A stretch of 64,000 bases of DNA from Oscillospiraceae bacterium (lineage in GTDB: Bacteria; Bacillota; Clostridia; Oscillospirales; Oscillospiraceae). The translations under genes were made by a program, and so were the position numbers. This document shows, in pieces, positions 30,254-38,637 of this stretch (positions within the stretch are counted from its first letter, which is position 1; each line of letters starts with the position of its first letter). Where the stretch lies: contig JAFXPO010000042.1 of assembly GCA_017527825.1 (NCBI GenBank), forward strand, positions 45,506-109,505, read 5' to 3'. The notes beneath the pieces are model-generated. The model did no database searches. It was not told where the DNA came from and was given only the letters and a program-made list of their open reading frames with translations.

Positions 30254-30281
30254 ATTTTATCACAATTTTTTAAAAACACAA
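30254..30281 (-). promoter_or_regulatory. Possible promoter of the lepB operon
   Basis: TTGTGT (30276-30281) and TAAAAT (30254-30259) on the minus strand with a 16-base spacer in an AT-rich stretch. Confidence 0.4.
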
Positions 30282-30303
30282 CACAAATCCCCGCATGACG
30301 CAA

Positions 30304-30335
30304 ACAAAAAAGCACGGCATAACGCCGTGCTTTTT
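30304..30335 (-). terminator. Intrinsic terminator of rpmF
   Basis: AAAAGCACGGC with GCCGTGCTTTT, 4-base loop, followed on the minus strand by a T-run. Confidence 0.85.
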
Positions 30336-30351
30336 GATCGATATGGATGCC

Positions 30352-30549
30352 TTACTCAGCCTGGGTCTTCGCCTCGATGACCTTGACGGTGCGACCGTTA
30401 TAGGTACCGCACTCCGGGCACATGGTGTGCGGACGACGCAGAGCGCCGCACTTCGGGCACTTGACCAGAGCGGGCGCACTCAGCTTCCAATGGGAGCTGC
30501 GGCGCTTGTCACGTCTTGCGCGGGAAACTTTTCCCTTAGGGACTGCCAT
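30352..30549 (-). CDS. rpmF: Ribosomal protein bL32
   Basis: The 65-residue protein begins MAVPKGKVSRARRDKRRSSH and has the zinc-binding form of bL32 (CPKC ... CPEC). It sits 42 bases downstream of the YceD/DUF177 gene, the conserved pairing, and ends in a strong terminator. Confidence 0.97.
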   Translation of the reverse strand: MAVPKGKVSRARRDKRRSSHWKLSAPALVKCPKCGALRRPHTMCPECGTYNGRTVKVIEAKTQAE

Positions 30550-30591
30550 ATTGACACCTCCTTGATCGACAACGGCGTTTCGCCGTGAAAT

Positions 30592-31080
30592 TTACAAAAG
30601 CTTTTGCAGTGCCGCCCAGCGCGGGTCGATTTCCTTTTTGCAGCGGCATTCCTCGAAGTTGAGGTTCGCGCCGCAGCCGGAACAAAGCCCCTTGCAATCC
30701 TCGCGGCAGAGCATTTTTGTGTCCATATTGAGGATGAACGTCTCCCGCGCCAGCTCGTCCAAATCGAACGCGCCGTCGACCAGCAGCAGGATATCGTCGT
30801 TGTCCTCGTCCTCCAGTTCCTCGGCAAGCATACGCTCCACGACAAAATGGAAGGGCTTTTCAAACGGCGCTCCGCAGCGGTCACACACGCAGGAAAGCTC
30901 GGTATTCAGCTCGGCATGCAGTTGAAGCATCCCCGCGATGTTCTGCACCGTTCCTACCACTGAAACGGGTCGAACCGCAGGACACACGCCGCCGAAGTCC
31001 ACATCGGAAAGGTCCAATTCCTCGTTGAACGCGATTCCGTCTCCGGGGGTGTTGATGATTCCCTTGACATTCAGAAGCAT
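30592..31080 (-). CDS. YceD/DUF177 protein (23S rRNA accumulation type)
   Basis: From ATG 31080 (SD GCGAGGTG) the 162-residue protein has the N-terminal beta region, SCVCDRCGAPF, an acidic segment (LAEELEDEDNDD), DLDELARETFILNMDTKMLC and the C-terminal CKGLCSGCGANLNFEEC, which can bind zinc. YceD is co-conserved with rpmF and is linked to 23S rRNA accumulation in E. coli and plants. The open frame reaching 31212 runs across the promoter and is not used. Confidence 0.9.
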   Translation of the reverse strand: MLLNVKGIINTPGDGIAFNEELDLSDVDFGGVCPAVRPVSVVGTVQNIAGMLQLHAELNTELSCVCDRCGAPFEKPFHFVVERMLAEELEDEDNDDILLLVDGAFDLDELARETFILNMDTKMLCREDCKGLCSGCGANLNFEECRCKKEIDPRWAALQKLL

Positions 31081-31107
31081 AATACACCTCGCAATGACAC
31101 GACCAGT

Positions 31108-31136
31108 ATTATAGTAAATACCCCGCAGAATGTCAA
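31108..31136 (-). promoter_or_regulatory. Perfect-consensus promoter of the yceD-rpmF operon
   Basis: TTGACA (31131-31136), 17-base spacer and TATAAT (31108-31113) on the minus strand; predicted start near 31101. Divergent from the pseudouridine synthase promoter. Confidence 0.8.
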
Positions 31137-31154
31137 ATACTTTTTCGGTTTTTG

Positions 31155-31183
31155 TTGAAAAAATTTTTCGCGTGGCGTACAAT
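31155..31183 (+). promoter_or_regulatory. Promoter of the RluA-type gene
   Basis: TTGAAA (31155-31160), 17-base spacer, TACAAT (31178-31183); predicted start near 31190, about 22 bases before the ATG. Confidence 0.65.
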
Positions 31184-31211
31184 GTCCTAAACAGAGAAGG
31201 GAGGCGGCGCA

Positions 31212-32168
31212 ATGCGCGCGTTCACCATCGGAAAAAATGACGCCGGTCAGCGGCTTGACCGCTTCCTCGCCAAGGCGGTTCCCCTGCTTCCGGCGTCGCT
31301 CGCGCAAAAGTATGTGCGTATCAAGCGCATCAAGGTCAACGGTCAGCGCGCCCAACGCGACCAGCGGCTGAGTGAGGGTGACCTCGTTGCGTGCTACGTC
31401 AACGATGAGTTCTTTGACGCGCCGGACGAAAACAACGTCTATCTCACCATCACTACGCCGAAGGTCAGCATCGTCTACGAAGATGAAAACATCGTCTTGC
31501 TGGACAAACCCGCCGGAATGCTCTGCCACGCGGGCGACGGTGGCGGCGGCGTAACGCTCATCGACCATCTGCTCGCTTACCTTTACCAAAAGCGCGAGTG
31601 GCGGCCGCGGGAGGAAAACGCCTTTACACCGGCGCTGTGCAACCGTATTGACCGCAACACCTCCGGTCTTGTCATCGCGGCGAAGAATGCAGAGTCGCTT
31701 CGCATTCTCAACGAGAAGATCAAGGATCGCGAGATCGCGAAATACTACCTCTGCGTCTGCCTCGGTCGCCCGAACCCGCCCAAGGGGCGGATTGAGTGCG
31801 TGCTGCGCAAGGATGAGCGGGAGAATAAAATGCGCGTCTACCACCGCGCCGTCCCCGACGGGCGCAGCGCGGTCACGCTTTACGATACGCTCATCACCAA
31901 GGGCGGGCTTTCCCTCGTGGAGGTAGAGCTGCTCACCGGGCGCACGCACCAGATTCGCGCAAGCTTTGCAGAGATCGGGCATCCTCTGCTGGGCGACGGC
32001 AAGTACGGAAACGGCTCGGAAAACCGAAAGTACGGCGAAACTGCGCAGCTGCTTTGCTCCCACCGCCTGCGCTTCGACTTCCCCACCGACGCGGGGCTGC
32101 TCGAATACCTACGCGGTCGCACCTTCGCGGTGGACATCCCCGCGTTCCAGCATAAATATTTCGGCTGA
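31212..32168 (+). CDS. RluA-family 23S rRNA/tRNA pseudouridine synthase
   Basis: The 318-residue protein has an N-terminal S4 RNA-binding domain (RLDRFLAKAVPLL, KRIKVNGQRAQRDQRLSEGDLV) and the RluA catalytic domain: LDKPAGMLCHAGDG, and CNRIDRNTSGLVIAAKN, where the Asp of NRIDRNTSG is the catalytic residue, followed by ELLTGRTHQIRASFAEIGHPLLGD. The first position of the usual HRLD motif is Asn here. Target site not predictable. Start follows GGGAGGCGG. Confidence 0.92.
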   Translation: MRAFTIGKNDAGQRLDRFLAKAVPLLPASLAQKYVRIKRIKVNGQRAQRDQRLSEGDLVACYVNDEFFDAPDENNVYLTITTPKVSIVYEDENIVLLDKPAGMLCHAGDGGGGVTLIDHLLAYLYQKREWRPREENAFTPALCNRIDRNTSGLVIAAKNAESLRILNEKIKDREIAKYYLCVCLGRPNPPKGRIECVLRKDERENKMRVYHRAVPDGRSAVTLYDTLITKGGLSLVEVELLTGRTHQIRASFAEIGHPLLGDGKYGNGSENRKYGETAQLLCSHRLRFDFPTDAGLLEYLRGRTFAVDIPAFQHKYFG

Positions 32169-32205
32169 CGCAGAACATCCGTGCGCAAGCCCTGTCGAAT
32201 TTGTC

Positions 32206-32238
32206 AAAACGGAGGCTCAATCGAGCCTCCGTTTTTTC
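32206..32238 (+). terminator. Intrinsic terminator of the RluA-type gene
   Basis: AAAACGGAGGCTC with GAGCCTCCGTTTT around a 4-base loop, followed by TTTCG. Confidence 0.85.
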
Positions 32239-32285
32239 GTATCTTGAGAAAGTTCGATTTACTAAACAAAAAGTTTTATTTATTG

Positions 32286-32314
32286 TTGCAATTTGCCGTC
32301 GTTTCGTGTATGAT
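32286..32314 (+). promoter_or_regulatory. Promoter of the polyamine regulator-transport operon
   Basis: TTGCAA (32286-32291), 17-base spacer, TATGAT (32309-32314); predicted start near 32321, 63 bases before the regulator's ATG. Confidence 0.55.
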
Positions 32315-32334
32315 GTTTCGCGGTTAAATTTGCA

Positions 32335-32359
32335 AAACAATTTGTTTAATAAATTAAAC
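32335..32359 (+). promoter_or_regulatory. Two overlapping palindromes, candidate operator of the PuuR-like regulator
   Basis: AAACAATTTGTTT (about 32335-32347) and GTTTAATAAATTAAAC (32344-32359) are consecutive AT-rich inverted repeats sharing GTTT. They lie between the predicted transcription start and the SD of the regulator gene, a position suited to repression. Confidence 0.5.
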
Positions 32360-32383
32360 TATCATCCGAAATGGAGGTGCTGC

Positions 32384-32917
32384 ATGGATATTGGCGGCAA
32401 GATCAAGCAGCTGCGAACGCAAAAGGGACTGACTCTGGAGGAGCTTGCCAGCCGAAGCGAGCTTACGAAGGGGTTTCTGTCCCAATTAGAGCGCAACCTC
32501 ACCTCCCCGTCCATTGATTCGCTGAACGATATTCTGGAGGCACTCGGCACCAACCTCGCGGAGTTCTTTCAGGAGGACAAAGCGGAGCAATACACCTTCC
32601 GCGAACAGGACTTCTATGTGGACGAGCGCGACGACCACACGGTCAGCTGGATCGTGCCCAACGCACAGAAAAACCAGATGGAGCCGATTCTGCTCACACT
32701 GCCGGAGGGCGGCGAGAGCTTTGAGGTCGCGCCGCACAGCGGTGAGGAATTCGGCTATGTGGTGGACGGCACAGTGTCGCTGATTTGCGACGGCAAACGA
32801 AACGTCCTGCGCAAGGGTGAAACGTTCTGTCTCCACGGAAAAACCTTCCACACCATCAAAAATGAACACAAGACCCCGGCACATGTGCTCTGGGTGTCCA
32901 CTCCCCCGCTATTCTGA
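32384..32917 (+). CDS. PuuR-like transcriptional regulator (XRE HTH plus cupin)
   Basis: From ATG 32384 (SD GGAGG) the 177-residue protein has an N-terminal XRE helix-turn-helix (IKQLRTQKGLTLEELASRSE, GFLSQLERNLTSPSIDSL) and a C-terminal cupin (EVAPHSGEEFGYVVDGTVSL, FCLHGKTFHTIKN). This architecture is typical of PuuR-type regulators of polyamine genes. It precedes potA by 22 bases, so it most likely senses a polyamine or related ligand and controls the operon including itself. The open frame upstream to 32201 has no start support. Confidence 0.88.
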   Translation: MDIGGKIKQLRTQKGLTLEELASRSELTKGFLSQLERNLTSPSIDSLNDILEALGTNLAEFFQEDKAEQYTFREQDFYVDERDDHTVSWIVPNAQKNQMEPILLTLPEGGESFEVAPHSGEEFGYVVDGTVSLICDGKRNVLRKGETFCLHGKTFHTIKNEHKTPAHVLWVSTPPLF

Positions 32918-32939
32918 TATTTAATAGGAGAGAGAAATC

Positions 32940-34526
32940 ATGGCAGAAGAAGCAAAGAAGCTCATTCAGTTCAAGAACATCATCAAGACCTTCGAGGACG
33001 GAACCGTTGTGCTCAAGGGTATCTCGCTGGATATCAATGAAAACGAGTTCGTCACGCTGCTGGGACCCTCCGGCTGCGGCAAGACCACACTGCTGCGCAT
33101 TCTCGGCGGCTTTTTGCAGCCCACAGAGGGCAAAGTGCTCTTTGACGGCGAAGACATCGTGAACGTCCCGCCCTACAAGCGCGAGATCAACACCGTGTTC
33201 CAGAAGTACGCGCTGTTCCCGCACATGAACGTCTATGACAACGTCGCGTTCGGTCTTACGATCAAGAAGGAGCCTAAGGACGTCATCGAGCAGAAGGTCA
33301 TGCGTATGCTGCGCCTTGTGAATCTGGAGGACTATGCCAAGCGCAACGTCACGGAGATGTCCGGCGGTCAGCAGCAGCGCATCGCCATCGCCCGCGCGCT
33401 GGTAAACGAGCCTAGCGTTTTGCTTCTGGATGAGCCGCTGGGCGCGCTGGACTTAAAGCTGCGAAAGGAGATGCAGCATGAGCTGAAATCCATCCAGCAG
33501 GAAGTCGGCATCACCTTCATTTTCGTCACTCACGATCAGGAAGAGGCGCTGACCATGTCCGACAAGATCGTGGTCATGAACGCGGGCGAAATTCAGCAGA
33601 TTGGAACGCCCACGGAAATCTATCGCCGTCCGGTGAACGAGTTCGTGGCGAACTTCATCGGTGAGACCAACATCATCGAAGGCGTGATGCCGCAGGACGA
33701 CTGCGTAATCTTCGAGGACAAGAAGTTCCCCTGCTCCGCCCGCGGCTTCGACAAGAACGAGAAGGTGGACGTGGTCATTCGCCCGGAGCATCTGGATATC
33801 GTTCCCCGCGATCAGGGCATGCTCAAGGGCGTGGTGAAGAGCCAGCTGTTCAAGGGCATGCACTACGACACGATTGTCGAGACCCGCGCCGGCACCTCCA
33901 TCACGGTCAAGATGCAGGTCTCGGAGGACAAGCCCGTCACCAACAACGGCGAAAAGATCAGCGCCAGCGGCTTCTTCCTCGATCTGGAGGACGCAACCGA
34001 GCTGAACGACGCCAAGATCATCGCTCTTGCCTCCGCCGAGGCGTGGGACGCCGAGACCGAGGAACCGATCTCCATTAAGACCGTCGAGCATGACATCAAG
34101 CCGGAGACCGGCGATTACCACGTCACCTTCTCCACCGGCTCCGGTACCTCCATCACCGTGCAGGCGAAGGTCGTCGCCGCCAACAAGGCGGAGAGCACGG
34201 TGTATCAGGAAGAAATCTACGCCATGAACTTCTTCAAAAAGGTGGAGGACATCCAGGAATCCATGGCGCTGGACACCGACCTCAAGATGTGGGCGAACGC
34301 CTCCGCCTGGAGCCTTGAGGGCGAGGGGGAACAGGTGGAGATCACAGACGTGAAGTATGACTTCGACCCGGAGACCATCACCCCCGGCGTATACGAGGTG
34401 ACCTTTGCCACCGAGGGCTATGAGTACAAGGTCTCCACCACCCGCGCCGCCGAGGAGGGCGCGGAGGTCGGTCTGATCTTCCGTCCTGAGGACCTCCATG
34501 TGATGAAGAGAGGAGTGCGTCAATGA
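32940..34526 (+). CDS. potA: Spermidine/putrescine ABC transporter ATPase PotA with a duplicated insertion
   Basis: Residues 1-240 are a normal ABC ATPase: Walker A GPSGCGKT (43-50), signature SGGQQQR (141-147), Walker B LLLDEP (161-166), switch His H198. Residues 240-317 and 493-525 form the MalK/PotA-type TOBE region ([24 protein letters not shown]). Between them lies an insertion not expected in PotA (usual length about 350-380, here 528): two tandem repeats of about 84 residues, starting GTSITVK (318) and GTSITVQ (402), each ending in a [13 protein letters not shown] / [14 protein letters not shown] block that resembles bacterial Ig-like modules. potB overlaps the stop (ATGA). Confidence 0.93.
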   Translation: MAEEAKKLIQFKNIIKTFEDGTVVLKGISLDINENEFVTLLGPSGCGKTTLLRILGGFLQPTEGKVLFDGEDIVNVPPYKREINTVFQKYALFPHMNVYDNVAFGLTIKKEPKDVIEQKVMRMLRLVNLEDYAKRNVTEMSGGQQQRIAIARALVNEPSVLLLDEPLGALDLKLRKEMQHELKSIQQEVGITFIFVTHDQEEALTMSDKIVVMNAGEIQQIGTPTEIYRRPVNEFVANFIGETNIIEGVMPQDDCVIFEDKKFPCSARGFDKNEKVDVVIRPEHLDIVPRDQGMLKGVVKSQLFKGMHYDTIVETRAGTSITVKMQVSEDKPVTNNGEKISASGFFLDLEDATELNDAKIIALASAEAWDAETEEPISIKTVEHDIKPETGDYHVTFSTGSGTSITVQAKVVAANKAESTVYQEEIYAMNFFKKVEDIQESMALDTDLKMWANASAWSLEGEGEQVEITDVKYDFDPETITPGVYEVTFATEGYEYKVSTTRAAEEGAEVGLIFRPEDLHVMKRGVRQ

Positions 34527-35359
34527 AGCAGTTTCGTTCCATGACTTACCCCTATGTGCTGTGGATCGCGGCGATGATCGTGCTGCCGATGCTCCTGATC
34601 GTGCTCTACGCGTTTACGGAGTCCGGCAACGACGTGTTGACCTTCCGCTTCACGCTGGAAAACTTCGTCCGCTTCGTCACGGACAGCGTGTTCCTCGCGG
34701 TGCTGTGGCGTTCGCTGTACATCGCGCTCATCACCACCGTCATTTGCATCCTGCTGGGCTATCCCATCGCCTATGTCATCGCCCAGATGGGGGAGCGCGC
34801 GAATACCATTCTGATCCTGCTCATCACCATGCCGACGTGGGTCAACATGCTGGTGCGGACATACGCGTGGATGGGCATTTTGCAGGACGAGGGTGTGCTT
34901 AACAGCTTTCTCAGCATGTTCGGCATTGGTCCCGTGCCGATGATCCACACCAGCTTCGCTGTCATTCTCGGCATGGTGTATAACTTCATCCCGTTTATGA
35001 TCCTGCAAATTCACACGTCGCTGGACAAGATGGACAAGAATCTGCTCAACGCCGCCGCCGACCTCGGCGCGGACAAGGTGCAGACCTTCCTGCGCGTGAC
35101 GCTTCCCCTGTCGCTGCCCGGCGTCGTGTCCGGCATTACGCTGGTGTTCCTGCCCGCGGTGTCGAGCTTCTTCATCCCGAAGCTCCTCGGCGGCGGACAG
35201 TATGTGCTCGTCGGCAACGTGATCGAGTCGCAGTTCCTCACCTCCGGCGACTGGAACTTTGGCAGCGCCATTTCCATGATCATGGCAATCATCATCATGG
35301 TCTCCATGTACTTCACGCGGAAGATCGACGTGTCCGTCGCCTCCGCGGGAAAGGAGTGA
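34523..35359 (+). CDS. potB: Spermidine/putrescine ABC transporter permease PotB
   Basis: The 278-residue protein has six hydrophobic helices and the permease EAA-type loop [25 protein letters not shown] that contacts the ATPase. [26 protein letters not shown] is characteristic of PotB. It overlaps potA by four bases and is followed seven bases later by the potC-potD fusion. Confidence 0.94.
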   Translation: MKQFRSMTYPYVLWIAAMIVLPMLLIVLYAFTESGNDVLTFRFTLENFVRFVTDSVFLAVLWRSLYIALITTVICILLGYPIAYVIAQMGERANTILILLITMPTWVNMLVRTYAWMGILQDEGVLNSFLSMFGIGPVPMIHTSFAVILGMVYNFIPFMILQIHTSLDKMDKNLLNAAADLGADKVQTFLRVTLPLSLPGVVSGITLVFLPAVSSFFIPKLLGGGQYVLVGNVIESQFLTSGDWNFGSAISMIMAIIIMVSMYFTRKIDVSVASAGKE

Positions 35360-35365
35360 CACGCC

Positions 35366-37273
35366 ATGAATGAAGCAAAAAAGAGCGGCGTCGGCTCCAA
35401 GATCATCCTTGCCCTGACGCTGGCGTTCTTCTACTTCCCCATCCTCTACATCATCGTTTTCTCCTTCAACGACTCCCGCTCACTGACCAGATTCGGCGGA
35501 TTCTCGCTGCGCTGGTACGAAAAGATGTTCGCGGACTCGTCCATGATGGAGGCGGTGATGTACACCGTGCTCATCGCCTTGCTCGCAACCGTCATCTCCA
35601 CCGTGGTCGGCACCGTCACCGCCATCGGGCTTTCCAAGTCCAGCCGCGTCCTTTCCGCCATTGTGGAGCGGATCAACGACCTTCCGGTGATGAACCCCGA
35701 CATCGTTACCGCCATCAGCCTGCTGATGTTCTTCAGCGTGCTGGCGGTACGCAAGGGCTTCGGTACGATGCTGCTCGCGCACATCATGTTCTGCATCCCC
35801 TACGTCATGCTCTCGGTGACGCCGAAGCTGCGTTCCCTCGACCCCAACCTCATCGAGGCGGCGATGGACCTGGGCGCGACGCCGCTTCAGGCGCTCTGGC
35901 GCGTCATCGTGCCGCAAATCCGTCCGGGCATCGTCTCCGGCGCACTGATCGCGTTCACCATGAGCTTTGACGACTTCGTCATTTCCTACTTCACCACGGG
36001 CAACGGCGTGAACAACATTTCGATCCTCGTTTACACCATGTCCAAGCGCGTCAACCCGTCCATCAACGCGCTTTCCACCATTGTGATCCTGCTCATCACC
36101 GTGGCGCTCGGTATCGTCAACATCGTGCCTATCGTTCGTGAACGCAGCGCCGCCAAGGGCGCGGCGAAGCCGCTGAATCGCAAGGCAACGGCGGTCGTCG
36201 CGGCGGTGCTTGTGGTTGCCATCGCCCTCGCGGCGGTCATGGGCGGCACGGCGCAGCGCCGCCGTCAGCAGGACGCGATTGAAAAGTACGGCTCGTCTGT
36301 TTTGAAGCTCTACCTCCCCGGCGAGTATCTGGGTGAGGACGTGATCTCCAACTTCGAGAGCCAGTACGGCGTGAGCGTCATCGTGGAGAACTTCGACTCC
36401 AACGAGATGATGTACACGAAATTGCAGGCAGGCGACAGCTACGACGTGCTGATTCCGTCGGACTACATGATCGAGCGTCTCATCAAGGGCGACTACCTGC
36501 AGCCGCTGGACAAGAGCCTGATTCCCAACCTCGACAACCTCGCCGACGCGGTGATCGGTCTTGACTACGACCCAGACGGCGTCTGGTCGGTACCGTACTT
36601 CTGGGGAAGCGTTGGTCTTGTCTACAATCACGAGAACGTCGATCCCGAAGTCATGGAGTCGGAGGGCTGGGAGATTCTGCGCGACACCGACTATGCCGGT
36701 CGCATCTACATCTATGACTCCGAGCGCGACAGCTTCATGATGGCGTTCAAGGCGCTGGGCTACTCCATGAACACAGACGATCCCGCGGAGATCGAGGCGG
36801 CGTATGAGTGGCTGCGGCAGATGAACAACACCATGTCCCCCATCTACGTCACGGACGAGGTCATCGACTCCATGATCAACGGCTATCAGGACATCGCGGT
36901 GGTCTACAGCGGCGACGCAACGGTAATCCTCGACGAAAACGAGGACATGAGTTTCTTCATGCCCAATGAGGGCACGAACATCTGGTGCGACGCCATGGTC
37001 ATTCCCGCGAACGCGGAGAATCCGCTGCTCGCTCACGAGTTCATCAATTATGTGCTGACCTATGAGGCATCCTTCGACGGCTCCGAGACCGTCGGCTACG
37101 CCTCCCCCAACGCGGAAGTGCTGGAGGAAATGAGCACACAGGAGGACTTGTACGCGGAGAACGAAGCGTATTATCCCCGCAGCGACTACGAGCTGGACGA
37201 GATGTTCCACGACAACGTCACGCTCCAGCGTGAGCTGAGCAAATACTGGATTCGCGTCAAGGCGGAGAACTGA
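35366..37273 (+). CDS. Fused polyamine permease (PotC) and substrate-binding protein (PotD)
   Basis: Residues 1-260 are a PotC-type permease with six helices and the EAA loop EAAMDLGATPLQALWRVIVPQIRPG. A seventh helix (about 272-292) follows, which would put the rest outside the cell. Residues 300-635 are a PotD-like periplasmic-binding fold (LKLYLPGEYLGEDVISNFE, SYDVLIPSDYMIERLIKG, WSVPYFWGSVGLVYN, AVVYSGDATVIL, NIWCDAMVIPANAENPLLAHEFINYVL). The receptor is thus tethered to the transporter instead of being a separate lipoprotein, and no separate potD exists here. The start follows AAAGGAG. Confidence 0.93.
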   Translation: MNEAKKSGVGSKIILALTLAFFYFPILYIIVFSFNDSRSLTRFGGFSLRWYEKMFADSSMMEAVMYTVLIALLATVISTVVGTVTAIGLSKSSRVLSAIVERINDLPVMNPDIVTAISLLMFFSVLAVRKGFGTMLLAHIMFCIPYVMLSVTPKLRSLDPNLIEAAMDLGATPLQALWRVIVPQIRPGIVSGALIAFTMSFDDFVISYFTTGNGVNNISILVYTMSKRVNPSINALSTIVILLITVALGIVNIVPIVRERSAAKGAAKPLNRKATAVVAAVLVVAIALAAVMGGTAQRRRQQDAIEKYGSSVLKLYLPGEYLGEDVISNFESQYGVSVIVENFDSNEMMYTKLQAGDSYDVLIPSDYMIERLIKGDYLQPLDKSLIPNLDNLADAVIGLDYDPDGVWSVPYFWGSVGLVYNHENVDPEVMESEGWEILRDTDYAGRIYIYDSERDSFMMAFKALGYSMNTDDPAEIEAAYEWLRQMNNTMSPIYVTDEVIDSMINGYQDIAVVYSGDATVILDENEDMSFFMPNEGTNIWCDAMVIPANAENPLLAHEFINYVLTYEASFDGSETVGYASPNAEVLEEMSTQEDLYAENEAYYPRSDYELDEMFHDNVTLQRELSKYWIRVKAEN

Positions 37274-37288
37274 CAGTTTTTTCCAAAA

Positions 37289-37320
37289 AAGGCGGCGGCA
37301 CTTGTGCCGCCGTCCTTTTT
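37289..37320 (+). terminator. Intrinsic terminator of the pot operon
   Basis: GGCGGCGGCAC with GTGCCGCC(GT)CC, short loop, then TTTTTAT. Confidence 0.75.
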
Positions 37321-37330
37321 ATGGTATCAT
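37302..37330 (+). promoter_or_regulatory. Possible promoter of the thioesterase unit
   Basis: TTGTGC (37302-37307), 17-base spacer, TATCAT (37325-37330). Its -35 lies inside the pot terminator stem, so confidence is modest. Confidence 0.35.
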
Positions 37331-37360
37331 CTCTTCATCTGTTTGAAGTGAGGGACCAGA

Positions 37361-37759
37361 ATGAAAATCGGAGATACCTATGAAGTAACGGACACCGTTG
37401 AGGAGTCCATGACCGCCAAGAGCCTCGGCAGCGGAGCGATGCATGTGTTCGGCACACCCTGGATGATCGCCATGATGGAAAACGCCGCCTTTCTCCTCAT
37501 GCAGCAGGGTTTGCCGGAGGGCAGAAGCAGCGTCGGCACCCGTCTGGTGATCGACCACGTTTCCCCCTCCCCCGTGGGAATGAACGTGCGCGCCACGGCG
37601 GAGCTGACGTCGATCTCCGAAAACGGCAAGATCGCAACGTTCCGCGTCGCCGCCTACGACGAGACGGGTCTCATTGGCGAAGGCACGCACCAGCGCGCCT
37701 ACATTGACGTGGAGCGCTTCATGGCGAAGTGCGAAGGAAAGCTGAAAAAGGAGAATTGA
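37361..37759 (+). CDS. Hotdog-fold thioesterase, FlK-like
   Basis: The 132-residue protein has the FlK-type (fluoroacetyl-CoA thioesterase-like) pattern: VFGTPWMIAMMENAAF, with the Glu of MMENAA, the T/S at TPWM, and GEGTHQRAYID with the conserved His. Such proteins hydrolyse short acyl-CoAs; the natural substrate here is unknown and probably not fluorinated. It lies one base before the radical SAM gene. Confidence 0.82.
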   Translation: MKIGDTYEVTDTVEESMTAKSLGSGAMHVFGTPWMIAMMENAAFLLMQQGLPEGRSSVGTRLVIDHVSPSPVGMNVRATAELTSISENGKIATFRVAAYDETGLIGEGTHQRAYIDVERFMAKCEGKLKKEN

Positions 37760-37760
37760 T

Positions 37761-38630
37761 ATGCATTATTCAGGCGCTGTCTACCGTCCGCCCAGTGAGG
37801 CGCACAGTTTGATCGTCCAGTGTACGCTGGGATGCAGCCACAACAAATGTGCGTTTTGCATCATGTACAAGGAGAAGCAGTTCTCCATCAACCCCATGGA
37901 GCAGGTGCTCTCCGATCTCGCCGAGGCGCGGACGTACTATTCGCGCATTGAGCGCATTTTCCTCGCCGACGGCGACGCGCTGATTCTGCCCATGGATTAC
38001 CTGTTGCAGGTGTTGGACTTCATCCGCGACCATTTCCCCGAATGCGAGCGCGTCAGCGCCTACGCGTCCACCAAGGCGCTCATGCGTAAGAGCGACGAGG
38101 AGTTGAAGCTCCTGCGGCAGCGGGGCTTGCAGATGGTCTACGTCGGGCTGGAAACCGGTCTGGAGCCGCTGCTCAAAAAGTACGACAAAGGCGTGACCGC
38201 AGAAGAGATCATCGAACATTCGCTCCGCGCCAAGGCGGCGGGTATGACGCTCTCCGTCACCGCCATCAACGGCATGGGAGGGAAAGAGCAAAGCGAGGAG
38301 CACGCCATCGCCACCGCGCAGGCGCTCAGCCGCATCAAGGCGGACTACGTCGCGATGCTGACGCTGCGGGTGTACAGCGGTACGCCGCTGCACGACTGGA
38401 TCGAGCGCGGCGAGCTGACCATGCTGGGACCGCAGGAGCTGGCGCTCGAAAACCGGCTCATCTTGCGGCACATCGACAGCGACGGCAGCGTGTTTCGCTC
38501 CAACCACGCAAGCAATTATCTCCCCCTCAAGGGCACCCTCAACCGTGACCGCGACGCGCTCATTGCGCAGATCGACAAGGCTCTGGCGGGTGAAGTACGC
38601 TTCCGCCGTGCGGTGGAACTGGGTTTGTGA
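37761..38630 (+). CDS. Radical SAM protein of unknown substrate
   Basis: The 289-residue protein has an N-terminal cluster motif TLGCSHNKCAFC (CX4CX2C spacing), FLADGDALILP, an SAM-binding glycine region and LQMVYVGLETGLEPLLKKYDKG, typical of the Elp3/MiaB-type radical SAM barrel. There is no C-terminal TRAM or B12 domain. No partner peptide or substrate gene is evident. SD AAAGGAGAATT precedes the ATG. Confidence 0.85.
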   Translation: MHYSGAVYRPPSEAHSLIVQCTLGCSHNKCAFCIMYKEKQFSINPMEQVLSDLAEARTYYSRIERIFLADGDALILPMDYLLQVLDFIRDHFPECERVSAYASTKALMRKSDEELKLLRQRGLQMVYVGLETGLEPLLKKYDKGVTAEEIIEHSLRAKAAGMTLSVTAINGMGGKEQSEEHAIATAQALSRIKADYVAMLTLRVYSGTPLHDWIERGELTMLGPQELALENRLILRHIDSDGSVFRSNHASNYLPLKGTLNRDRDALIAQIDKALAGEVRFRRAVELGL

Positions 38631-38637
38631 GGTCTCC

